A DNA stretch of 47,191 nucleotides, from the NCBI GenBank assembly GCA_013178375.1, contig JABLXQ010000045.1, positions 1 through 47,191 of the forward strand, in the 5' to 3' direction. Both the position numbers and the translations under genes were made by a program. Every line of letters starts with the position of its first letter. The first letter of the stretch is position 1. The DNA comes from Gammaproteobacteria bacterium. GTDB taxonomy: Bacteria; Pseudomonadota; Gammaproteobacteria; Pseudomonadales; Ketobacteraceae. Positions 8,865-17,336 of the stretch are shown here, piece after piece. The notes below the pieces were generated by a model. It was not told the origin of the DNA, made no database searches, and was given only the letters and a program-made list of their open reading frames with translations.

Positions 8865-10379
8865 ATGCCAGGCGCATTACTCAGAAGCGGAAAGCTGCAG
8901 GAATTCAAACCGCTGGGGGAAGACGGCCAGCCGGTGTACACGTCGGCGCTGCAATTGCGCGAGGCGATCCGGCTGAAACTGGGCCGCGACGCGGCGCACT
9001 GCCTGGCGGTGCCACAACGCAATGAAACCGGCGATCGCATCGACTGGTATGCACCGGAAGAAGGCGATGTGGTGCCCTGGTCCGCCGCCACCGACGACGA
9101 GCGCGTGCAGGCCAAGGCCATGCTGGAAAAAATGCACGCCAACCTGCTGCAAGTGGGCAGCACCATGCGCGGCGAACAGAGCCGCGACCGCCAGATCTTC
9201 GGCCGCCTGCTGGAAAAGGTCATCTATTTTCCCGACGACACCCACGTTTACCTGGTGAACGGCAAACCCGTTCTGACCTTCTGGGGTTTCACCGATCCAT
9301 TCGGCGCATCCAGCGAAGATCCACTCGGCCGCCTGCAACCGCGAGCGCCCGTCCCCACGCCTGCCAGCGCAGGCCCCCTGCCGGTCGCCGAGCCGGCCCC
9401 GTTGCCGCCCCCCATTCCCGTCGCCGCCAGAAAACGTTTTCCCTGGTGGTGGCTGCTACTGTTACTGCTGCTTTTGCTACTGCTGTATTTCCTGCTGCGT
9501 TCCTGCGCGCCAGAAGTGCCGCTGCCCTTCGTCGAACCTGATGTCACCGAGGAACCGGTGGAAACCGTGCGTGACGGTGTGCGTTACGATGCCGATGGCA
9601 ATGTCATCAGCACCGTGGACGGCAGCACCACCAGCAGTGGCGTTACCGAAGGCAGCGCCACACCCGACGCCGGCACCGAGCCTCCACCGGATCTGCAACC
9701 GGACGAAATGACACCGGAAGAAGGCACGCCGGAAGAAACGCCGCCAGCAGAAGAACCAACACCCGAAGAACCTGCCACTGAACCACCGGCGGGCGAGGAA
9801 CCCGGTGCGGAAGAACCGCCCGTGCCGGAAGAACAGGCCCAGGAAGAACAACCACCGACAGAGCCGCCAGCGGAAGAACAGCCGCCCGCCGCAGAACCGC
9901 CTGCGCCAGAAGAGCAGCCACCGGAACAGCAGCAACCCACGCCGCCGGAACTGCAGGATCAGGCCCAGCAGCCCAAACCGCAATCCGGCCAGCAACCGCC
10001 GATGAAACCGCTGGAAATTCCCCCGGACGCCGCCAAGACCGGCAACACTGATTTTCTCGACGGCAAGTGGAAGGCCGGTGCCGGCATCCAGGATGCGCGC
10101 ACGGGCAAACCCATGCGGCTGGACTACGATTTCAAGGATGGCAAAGGGAAAGTGAAGATCACTGGCAGTGACGGCGTGGAGTGCGTCGGTGACGTCAACA
10201 CGTCCATGAGCGGCGGCGGACTCGTCATCAACAACCAGGGTCAGGCCAAATGCAAGGACGGCAGCACCTACAAACTGCCCAACGTGACGTGCAAGCCCGG
10301 CGCCACCAGCGCGGCGGACTGCAGTGGCCAATACGACAACAGCAATAAATTCCCGATTTCCATGAAGCAGGGCGGCTAA
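8865..10379 (+). CDS. srfA: SrfA family membrane protein
   Basis: A 504-residue single-pass protein placed directly before SrfB and SrfC, as in the Salmonella srfABC operon. Residues 1-142 form the same domain as in the two divergent VWA proteins (WYAPEEGDVVPW, then NGKPVLTFWG at 132-141). ARKR precedes a membrane segment at about 194-212, predicting cytoplasm-to-periplasm topology. A Pro/Glu-rich linker covers about 271-380. The C-terminal domain (about 394-504) is glycine- and aspartate-rich with four cysteines (440, 463, 476, 486), probably disulfide-bonded in the periplasm. The ATG at 8865 is preferred because of GGGGAAGGA just upstream; an upstream TTG at 8784 would add a proline-rich stretch with no support. 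The biochemical role of SrfA is not established. Confidence 0.85.
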   Translation: MPGALLRSGKLQEFKPLGEDGQPVYTSALQLREAIRLKLGRDAAHCLAVPQRNETGDRIDWYAPEEGDVVPWSAATDDERVQAKAMLEKMHANLLQVGSTMRGEQSRDRQIFGRLLEKVIYFPDDTHVYLVNGKPVLTFWGFTDPFGASSEDPLGRLQPRAPVPTPASAGPLPVAEPAPLPPPIPVAARKRFPWWWLLLLLLLLLLLYFLLRSCAPEVPLPFVEPDVTEEPVETVRDGVRYDADGNVISTVDGSTTSSGVTEGSATPDAGTEPPPDLQPDEMTPEEGTPEETPPAEEPTPEEPATEPPAGEEPGAEEPPVPEEQAQEEQPPTEPPAEEQPPAAEPPAPEEQPPEQQQPTPPELQDQAQQPKPQSGQQPPMKPLEIPPDAAKTGNTDFLDGKWKAGAGIQDARTGKPMRLDYDFKDGKGKVKITGSDGVECVGDVNTSMSGGGLVINNQGQAKCKDGSTYKLPNVTCKPGATSAADCSGQYDNSNKFPISMKQGG

Positions 10380-10395
10380 CCGGAACCACGACATC

Positions 10396-13368
10396 ATGTT
10401 GCCAGACATTATTCAATACGAAGACAAGCTCACCCTGATCATGGGCAGCGGCATCCAGTTTCTGGATTTCGCGCTGAAGCTGGACCTGCGCCGGGAAACT
10501 GCAGGCGAATTCGCGCCCCAGCGCAGCAACCTTTCGTTGGCAAGACTGCTGCACGACGAACGCAGCGACCAGTATTTCCACCCGGCCGAACCTGGCGTGG
10601 CAGTGACGCCGAAACTGAGCGTTCCCATGGACCAGTCCATTGCGCTGCTGAGCGACCTGTGGCTGCCGCTGCCGTTCTTCCGCATGAAACCGCCGCGCAA
10701 ATTCGACGACGGCCCGTCCAACTGGTCGCGGGTGCGGGTGATTCCGCTGGCGGAAGGCGAAGATCCCGATGGCAACACCCACCGGGTGGTGTTTGCATTC
10801 GACACCAAGGTTTTCACCAGCCGGCGCGATACTGCGTATCTGGCTCCCACCATCGATGACGTGAAAGCGGGCCTGCCCTACGCCCTCGCCCACCGCGCAG
10901 ACGAAGTGGGCTGGTTCCTGGAACTGGACTGGATCGACGCCTGGCTGCAGGAAGTGTTCACCGAGCAGGCACAGGCGCGTCTGCGTCTGCAGCGCGACGA
11001 CATCGAGGACGAGCGCAAGGCCCTCGCCCACCAGGCTCACTACCTGAACCTGCTGCACCTGCTGGGCAACCGGCTGACGCTGCCGGAAATCAAGGTGATC
11101 TCCAATACCGATACCGACCTGCACAAACCCATTCAGGTGGATATGGTGCTGGACGTGGGCAACTCGCGCACCTGCGGCATTCTTATCGAGGATCATCCGC
11201 AGGAAAGCGACGGCCTGCGCAAACGCTACGAACTGGAACTGCGGGATCTCACCCTGCCCGCCCATATTTATTCGGAACCGTTCGAGAGCCGCGTCGAATT
11301 CGCCCAGGCCGTGTTCGGCAAGGACAACTGCTCCGCCATGAGCGGTCGCAACGATGCGTTTCAGTGGCCCACCATTTCCCGCGTCGGGCGCGAGGCCGGA
11401 CGTCTGGCCAGCCGCAGGCGCGGCACCGAAGGTTCCACCGGCCTGTCGAGTCCGAAACGTTATTTGTGGGATGAGGAAAGCTACGAGCCGGGCTGGCGTT
11501 TCAACTGTGCCTTCGTCAAATCCGAAAGCGAACCCCACGCCACTGCCGCGCCGATTGCCAACCTGATCAACGAACTGGGCGACGCGCTGTACACGCTGCC
11601 GCTGGAAGAACGCATGCCGGTGTTTCACCCGCATTATTCCCGCAGTTCGCTGATGACCTTCATGCTGTCGGAAGTGCTGGCGCAGGCATTGATGCAGATG
11701 AACAGCCCGTCGCAGCGGCTGAAACTGAGCCACGCAAAAGTGCCGCGTCATTTGCGTTCGATCATCCTTACCGTGCCGCCGTCGATGCCGAAACCGGAGC
11801 GGGAAATATTTGCCAAGCGCACCAAGCAGGCATTGGGTTTGGTGTGGAAAAGCCTGGGCTGGCATCCGGAAGACGACAATATCGAAGGCGAGGGTCAGGC
11901 CAGGGCCTGGCCGCCGCTGCCCACCATTCACGTGCAGTGGGACGAAGCGACCTGCGGCCAGGTGGTGTATCTGTTCAGCGAAACGCAAAACAATTTCGGC
12001 GGCCGGCCGGAGGAATTTTTTGCCACCCTGGCGCGGCCCGACAAGAAGGATCGCAAGCGGCTGTCGATCGCGTCGGTGGATATCGGCGGCGGCACCACGG
12101 ATCTGGTGATCACCGAATACCATCTCGACAACGGCCAGGGCAGCAACGTCTATATCGTGCCGGAGCAGCGTTTCCGCGACGGCTTCAAGGTGGCGGGCGA
12201 TGACATCCTGCTGGAGGTGATCCAGAAATTCGTGGTGCCCTGGTTTGCCGACGCACTGAAGAAAACCGGCGTGAATGATCCGCAGCCGCTGCTGTCGCGC
12301 CTGATCGGCAACGAGCCGGTGAAAGTGCAGGAAGCGGTGCTGCGGCAACAACTGGCACTGCAGGTACTGAGCCCGATTGGCCTGCGCCTGCTGAAGGAAT
12401 ACGAAAAATACGATCCGCTGGAACCGGGCAGCCTGGGTACGTTTACTTTCGCTGATCTGCTGGCAGGCCACGAGGCGCCGACACCGGATGTGATCGAGTT
12501 CGTCAACGCTGCCGTGCGCCGCCAGCTCGGCGCCAACGCAACGGATTTCAATATTCTGGAAACGCCAATCGCGGTGAATCTGCGCAAGATGCACGAGGCG
12601 TTTCTCGGCAACCGCATGAACATCTGCAAAACCCTGAAGGCGCTGAGCGAGATCGTGCATTGCTATCAATGCGACGTGTTGCTGCTCACAGGCCGGCCGT
12701 CGCGTCTGCCGGGCATCCAGGCGGTGTTCCGCAGCCTGCTGCCGCTGCCACCCGGGCGCATCCTGCCGCTGCATCATTACCGCACCGGCGGCTGGTATCC
12801 GTTCCACAAGCAGGGACGCATCGACGATCCCAAAACCACCGCCGCCGTGGGCGCCATGCTGTGCCTGCTGGGCCGCAGCCTGCGTCTGCCGAATTTCTTT
12901 TTCCGCGCCGCCGCGTTCAAGCCCTATTCCACCATCAAGTATCTGGGTCTGATCGACAACAACAACGTGGTGAAGGAAAGCAACGTCTACTACAAGGCGA
13001 TCAATCTGGACGATCCGGATTACGAATTGCCGGACACACCGTTCGAATTGCGCGGCTCGATGCGACTGGGTTTCCGGCAACTGGCGGCAGAACGCTGGTC
13101 GGCGGCGCCGCTGTACACCATCACGGTGGTGGACAAGAAACTGAGCGAGGCGCTGGCATCGGAAGGCCGCGTGCTGAAAGTGCGGCTGCAGGCCAAGCGC
13201 AACAGCGCCAACCCGGCGGAAGGCACTGAGCGGTTCATCATCGCGGGCGTGGAATCCGACACCGGTTCCGTCAGCAGCCGGGCGCTGAAACTGCAACTGA
13301 ACACCCTGTCCGATGCCGGACTGGGGGAATCCCAATACTGGCTCGATAGCGGAAGCGTGTTTCGATGA
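10396..13368 (+). CDS. srfB: SrfB, Hsp70/actin-fold ATPase-like protein
   Basis: A 990-residue protein of the SrfB family, 16 bases after srfA. The opening (TLIMGSGIQFLDFALKL) is typical of the family. Three nucleotide-binding motifs of the actin/Hsp70 superfamily are visible: phosphate-1 LDVGNSRTCG with D253, phosphate-2 DIGGGTTDL starting at D562, and an adenosine-type loop LLLTGRPSRLPGI around 762-774. The protein therefore probably binds and hydrolyses ATP in the cytoplasm; no signal peptide or membrane segment is seen. The roughly 250 residues before the first motif and the C-terminal 150 are unassigned. Its TGA overlaps the srfC ATG, so the two are translationally coupled and probably act together. 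The virulence-factor label in databases comes from regulation in Salmonella, not from a demonstrated activity. Confidence 0.9.
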   Translation: MLPDIIQYEDKLTLIMGSGIQFLDFALKLDLRRETAGEFAPQRSNLSLARLLHDERSDQYFHPAEPGVAVTPKLSVPMDQSIALLSDLWLPLPFFRMKPPRKFDDGPSNWSRVRVIPLAEGEDPDGNTHRVVFAFDTKVFTSRRDTAYLAPTIDDVKAGLPYALAHRADEVGWFLELDWIDAWLQEVFTEQAQARLRLQRDDIEDERKALAHQAHYLNLLHLLGNRLTLPEIKVISNTDTDLHKPIQVDMVLDVGNSRTCGILIEDHPQESDGLRKRYELELRDLTLPAHIYSEPFESRVEFAQAVFGKDNCSAMSGRNDAFQWPTISRVGREAGRLASRRRGTEGSTGLSSPKRYLWDEESYEPGWRFNCAFVKSESEPHATAAPIANLINELGDALYTLPLEERMPVFHPHYSRSSLMTFMLSEVLAQALMQMNSPSQRLKLSHAKVPRHLRSIILTVPPSMPKPEREIFAKRTKQALGLVWKSLGWHPEDDNIEGEGQARAWPPLPTIHVQWDEATCGQVVYLFSETQNNFGGRPEEFFATLARPDKKDRKRLSIASVDIGGGTTDLVITEYHLDNGQGSNVYIVPEQRFRDGFKVAGDDILLEVIQKFVVPWFADALKKTGVNDPQPLLSRLIGNEPVKVQEAVLRQQLALQVLSPIGLRLLKEYEKYDPLEPGSLGTFTFADLLAGHEAPTPDVIEFVNAAVRRQLGANATDFNILETPIAVNLRKMHEAFLGNRMNICKTLKALSEIVHCYQCDVLLLTGRPSRLPGIQAVFRSLLPLPPGRILPLHHYRTGGWYPFHKQGRIDDPKTTAAVGAMLCLLGRSLRLPNFFFRAAAFKPYSTIKYLGLIDNNNVVKESNVYYKAINLDDPDYELPDTPFELRGSMRLGFRQLAAERWSAAPLYTITVVDKKLSEALASEGRVLKVRLQAKRNSANPAEGTERFIIAGVESDTGSVSSRALKLQLNTLSDAGLGESQYWLDSGSVFR

Positions 13369-16100
13369 GCGGCGCAGAACAGAAAACCAGCCCCGAACAA
13401 CTCAGCCAACACTGGGCGGCGGTGCACACCGGCGCGGGCGATGCCGTGCGCTGGATCAGCGACGTGCGCCGCAACGCACCCCGGCTCGACAACGAAGCCG
13501 ATCACCTGATCCTGAAAATGCGCCGCGTGCGCAATCTGGCGCGACGCCTGGGCGCAGTGTCCAGCCGCCCGATGACGGTGGGCTTTTTCGGTTTGTCGCA
13601 GGCGGGCAAATCCTATCTAATTTCAACACTGGCGGCAGGCACCAACGGCAAACTGGAAACCGATTTCGGCAGCCAGCGCCTGGATTTTCTCACCCATGTG
13701 AATCCGCCCGGCGGCGGCAAGGAAGCAACGGGGCTGGTCACCCGCTTCAGCCGCACCGCACAACCGGGCCCGGCGGATTTCCCCATCGAGCTGAAACTGT
13801 TTGGCGAAGTGGAAGTGGCGAAGATTCTGGCCAATTCCTTCTTCAACGATTTCAACACCGAGAAGTTCCAGTACGAATACAACGACACCAAAGTGCGCCA
13901 GATGCTGAAGGATCTGGCCAAACGCAAACAGCATCAGCCTGTCGCCGGTGTCAGCGAAGACGACGTGGTGGATCTGTGGGATTATCTGCTGGACCGCTTC
14001 CCCGGCTCACTGAAGCAGCTCAATGGTTATTACTGGCCGACGGCGGTGGAACTGGCGCCGTCCCTGTCCAGCGACGACCGCGCCAAACTGTTTTCGATTC
14101 TGTGGGGCGAAATTCCGGAACTGACGGAAACCTACGCCCGCTTCGCCCAGACCCTGGCCAGCCTGCGCCACGCCGGCAGCGTGTTCGCGCCGCTGGATGC
14201 GCTGGTGCGCGCCACTCCGCAGGGTGGCCTGTCGCAGGCCGACAGCATCATGAACGTGGACATGCTGGAGCGCCTCGGCAAGAACACCGACAAAACCATC
14301 AGCGTACGGCCTTCCGTCAACAATGAATTGCAGCCACCGGTGACTTTATCGCTGGCGCAACTGGCCGCCCTTACCGCCGAACTGATTTTTCCGCTGGTGG
14401 AACACACCCGCGAGCCGCTGTTCGAAGACGTGGACCTGCTGGATTTTCCCGGCTATCGCGGCCGCCTCAGCGTGGAATCGCTGGATGACGTGCGTCGCGC
14501 CGTGAAAAGCGACGACGCCAATCCGGTGGCGCAGCTGATTTTGCGCGGCAAGGTGGCCTATCTGTTCGAACGCTACACCGACAGCCAGGAGATGAACGTG
14601 CTGATCGTGTGCACACCGTCGAACAAGCAGTCGGATGTCACCAGTGTCGGCCCGGTGCTAACCGAATGGATTGCGCGCACACAAGGCAGCACACCGGAAA
14701 TCCGCGCCCGCCGCCAGTCCGGTCTGCTGTGGGCCATCACCATGTTCGACATGCGCATCGGCAACTCGCTCGATATGGGCGAGGATCTGCTGCAGATCGC
14801 CTGGGGCAACAGCGGCATGATGAAAATGGCGATGCTGGAACGCTTCGGTCAGTACGCCTGGATGCAGGAATGGGTGCCGGGCAAACCGTTCAATAACACG
14901 TTCCTCGTGCGCAAGCCGCGCATGAAAGTGGCCTTCCTCGATCTGGAAAACGGCGAGGAAAAAGCGGTGAACGCCACCATGGCACCGCAACTGGAACTGA
15001 TGAAACGCACCTTTGCCGCAGACGAAACCGTGCGCGAGCACGTGCACGAACCCGCCGCTGCGTGGGATGCCATGATGGCGCTGAATGACGGCGGCATGGA
15101 TAGCGTCACCGGCTACCTGCAGAAGGTCGCCCTGCGCACTGTGAAACTGGCCCGCATCCACGAACAGCTCGACGATCTGGTGCACGATCTGGTGGAAAAT
15201 CGCCTCGGCCCCTGGTTCCTCGCCGAAGGCGCCGGCGAAATGGAGAAGAAAAAGAAAATCGCCCAGCAGATCGTGGACGCGCTGAAACCCCGCGCCCTGT
15301 TGCTCGGCGATTTCCTGCAACGGCTGCAACTGCCGGACGATATGCTGCGTACCCTGTACCTGCGCGCCGATGACGAACCGGTGGAGGCATCGACACCGCA
15401 AACCGGCACAACGCAGGAATCTGCCGGCGCTCTCAGCCTGGGTGGCGACCTGATCAGTCTCGGTGACGACCTGGACCTGTTCGGCAGCAATGACAGCGCG
15501 CCGAAGGCCAGCGGGAAAACGGCGCAAACCATGGCGGTGGGCAGCGACGCCCGCTTCGCCCAGGCCGTGCTGCGGGAATGGATCAATCACCTGCGCAATA
15601 TTCCAGAAGACCAGCGCCTGATGGCCTTTTTCGGTTTTCCCAAACCGGCGGTGGAAGCACTGGTGGACGAACTGATTACCGCCGCCAACCGCATGGACCT
15701 GCGCACCCGGCTGCTGCATACCATCGTCAGCACAGAACAGGTGGGCACCAAGCGCGAACAGCTGGTGGACCGGCAGGTGCTGGCAGCCCGCACCGTACTG
15801 GCGGACTTCATCGCCTGGCTGGGCTTTATCGAACAGCCTCTGGCCGAGCGGCCCGACAGCGCCGCCAACAAAGGTGCCAAACTGTTCGAGCCGCCTGCCG
15901 CGATTGCACCGGGCAGCCTGCCCGACCTGCCACCGCAACCGATCAACCACACCGGCATTTACCTGTTCGACTGGCTGGTGGCCTTTTCCAAAATTGCCCT
16001 CGGCAACGCCGGCCACAGCGCGGGCCGTGAAATCACGCCGGAACAGAACGATGCGCTGGGCCGCATCATCGCCACGTTCAAAGCAACCCGTACGGAATAA
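13365..16100 (+). CDS. srfC: SrfC, large P-loop GTPase-like protein
   Basis: A 911-residue protein of the SrfC family, overlapping srfB by four bases. A Walker A / G1 loop is clear (GLSQAGKS, residues 76-83, in the context MTVGFFGLSQAGKSY). A possible G3 / Walker B element is DFPGYRG from D360, and NKQSD in IVCTPSNKQSD sits where a G4 element would be expected, though it is not a canonical NKxD. The long insert between G1 and G3 and the helical C-terminal half suggest a dynamin-like or other large GTPase; that placement is inference. A low-complexity, acidic linker lies around residues 680-720. No membrane segment is visible, so SrfC is probably a cytoplasmic partner of SrfB. The next gene starts three bases after the TAA. 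Confidence 0.88.
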   Translation: MSGAEQKTSPEQLSQHWAAVHTGAGDAVRWISDVRRNAPRLDNEADHLILKMRRVRNLARRLGAVSSRPMTVGFFGLSQAGKSYLISTLAAGTNGKLETDFGSQRLDFLTHVNPPGGGKEATGLVTRFSRTAQPGPADFPIELKLFGEVEVAKILANSFFNDFNTEKFQYEYNDTKVRQMLKDLAKRKQHQPVAGVSEDDVVDLWDYLLDRFPGSLKQLNGYYWPTAVELAPSLSSDDRAKLFSILWGEIPELTETYARFAQTLASLRHAGSVFAPLDALVRATPQGGLSQADSIMNVDMLERLGKNTDKTISVRPSVNNELQPPVTLSLAQLAALTAELIFPLVEHTREPLFEDVDLLDFPGYRGRLSVESLDDVRRAVKSDDANPVAQLILRGKVAYLFERYTDSQEMNVLIVCTPSNKQSDVTSVGPVLTEWIARTQGSTPEIRARRQSGLLWAITMFDMRIGNSLDMGEDLLQIAWGNSGMMKMAMLERFGQYAWMQEWVPGKPFNNTFLVRKPRMKVAFLDLENGEEKAVNATMAPQLELMKRTFAADETVREHVHEPAAAWDAMMALNDGGMDSVTGYLQKVALRTVKLARIHEQLDDLVHDLVENRLGPWFLAEGAGEMEKKKKIAQQIVDALKPRALLLGDFLQRLQLPDDMLRTLYLRADDEPVEASTPQTGTTQESAGALSLGGDLISLGDDLDLFGSNDSAPKASGKTAQTMAVGSDARFAQAVLREWINHLRNIPEDQRLMAFFGFPKPAVEALVDELITAANRMDLRTRLLHTIVSTEQVGTKREQLVDRQVLAARTVLADFIAWLGFIEQPLAERPDSAANKGAKLFEPPAAIAPGSLPDLPPQPINHTGIYLFDWLVAFSKIALGNAGHSAGREITPEQNDALGRIIATFKATRTE

Positions 16101-16103
16101 CGC

Positions 16104-17195
16104 ATGCCCTTACGACTGGAACTGAAAGCCTCCGCCACCGGCCCCGGCTACGCCATGCTCACCGTGATCGGCTGGAAAGCGCCGGCCGGCAACGTCGAGC
16201 TGTCGGTGCAGCGTAACCAGGACAGCCGTTTTCTGGATGAAACCGGCGACTGGACCACCAATCCGGTGTGGCACGATGTCAGCGTGCTGGAAGCGATTGA
16301 AGGCGGCCTCGGCGGCGAAATGGGCCCCTGGCTGGTGGACCCGCTGGTGAAGAATCCCCAGGTGGTCTACATGTTCGAACTGCGCAGCGCCGATCACAAG
16401 GACAAGGGCGTGTTGCGCATTCTGGGGCAGATCCTGTCGTCCCAGGCGGCGGGCAATTCCGTGCGCCAGGAATCCCGCACCCGGCATGAAAATGCGGCAC
16501 CCGTCGCTGCGAAGGAAGTGAAGGAAGTCGCGCCGGTCGTCATACCCGAACCCAAGCCGGAACCACAGCCGCAACCGGAGCCCGAACCCAGCATGAAGTT
16601 CGGCGTGGCTCCCATCGATGAAGGCACCGTGGTGCAGAAGAAGCCTGAGCAGACGTCGTCCACCACGCCGTTTCCGCCGCACAGCCCGTCCACCGGCGAA
16701 CCCGCATTCAAACCGCTACCCAAACGCAGCATGCTGCCCCTTTATCTCACACTGCTGGCGCTGTTGCTGCTGGTGAGCGGCGGCGCGGCCTGGTACCTGG
16801 GCCTGTTCACCACCGGCAACCTGCCGGGCGCGACTCCAACGGCCGGTACCGGCGCCTGCGGCGAGGAAGCCATGGGTGGCGGCGACGATCTGGCCTTCGT
16901 GCAGGGTTGCCTGAAATCATCACCGTCCACCGAGCAGGTGCTTGCCGTGATCAACGCCGCCAAGGACGCCAAGCGCTGCAACATCGCCCAGCGCCTGTAT
17001 GCCTACAAGGCCCAGGCCGGCGACGCGCGCATCGCACTGGCCTACGCCCGCGAATACGATCCGGACCATTTTGAAGCCGACGGCTGCGTGGAAAGCGCCG
17101 ACGCGGAAACCGCCGCCTACTGGTATGAAATTGTCGTCAATCACGATCCGGACAACGCTGAAGCCAAGCAACGCCTGCAACAGCTGGGCAAGTGA
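16104..17195 (+). CDS. Bitopic membrane protein with periplasmic TPR/Sel1-like C-terminus
   Basis: A 363-residue protein, three bases after srfC. Residues 1-115 look like a beta-rich cytoplasmic domain (for example GYAMLTVIGWKAPAG). A charged, proline-rich linker with EPKPEPQPQPEPEP (about 130-205) leads to a membrane segment at 211-235 preceded by PKR, so the C-terminus should be periplasmic. Residues 260-363 are helical and resemble Sel1/TPR repeats: IAQRLYAYKAQAGDARIALAYA and AYWYEIVVNHDPDNAEAKQR segments. Three cysteines are visible in the periplasmic part before residue 330. I do not recognise a named family. Together with SrfA and the two VWA proteins it is a fourth single-pass protein of the locus joining cytoplasm to periplasm through a proline-rich stalk. 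Confidence 0.8.
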   Translation: MPLRLELKASATGPGYAMLTVIGWKAPAGNVELSVQRNQDSRFLDETGDWTTNPVWHDVSVLEAIEGGLGGEMGPWLVDPLVKNPQVVYMFELRSADHKDKGVLRILGQILSSQAAGNSVRQESRTRHENAAPVAAKEVKEVAPVVIPEPKPEPQPQPEPEPSMKFGVAPIDEGTVVQKKPEQTSSTTPFPPHSPSTGEPAFKPLPKRSMLPLYLTLLALLLLVSGGAAWYLGLFTTGNLPGATPTAGTGACGEEAMGGGDDLAFVQGCLKSSPSTEQVLAVINAAKDAKRCNIAQRLYAYKAQAGDARIALAYAREYDPDHFEADGCVESADAETAAYWYEIVVNHDPDNAEAKQRLQQLGK

Positions 17196-17230
17196 AAACC
17201 GGTTCAACGCCAGCTGGAAAATCACCAAAC

Positions 17231-17336
17231 GGATCAACACCAAAACAGATCAATATAAGTCGGATCAACTTAAGCCCGACCTACTTGAATCAGAACTAAC
17301 TGAATCAGAGCTATGCAAAACAGAACTCTGCCAAAC
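17231..17336. repeat. Degenerate 15-bp tandem repeat, seven units
   Basis: Seven successive units can be aligned: one of 16 bases at 17231-17246, then six of exactly 15 bases starting at 17247, 17262, 17277, 17292, 17307 and 17322. Examples are AGATCAATATAAGTC, GGATCAACTTAAGCC, AGAACTAACTGAATC and AGAGCTATGCAAAAC. The tract is AT-rich compared with the flanking genes, fills most of the 117-base gap after the preceding gene, and runs into the annotated start of the next one, whose ATG at 17313 lies inside the sixth unit. Confidence 0.7.

Noticed and set aside
10228-13335. A 1035-codon open frame on the minus strand opposite srfB
   Set aside because: It mirrors a recognisable SrfB gene, has His/Gln/Arg-rich composition typical of antisense frames in high-GC DNA, and shows no domain. 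The same holds for long antisense frames opposite opgG, piuA, the RND pump and the VWA genes.
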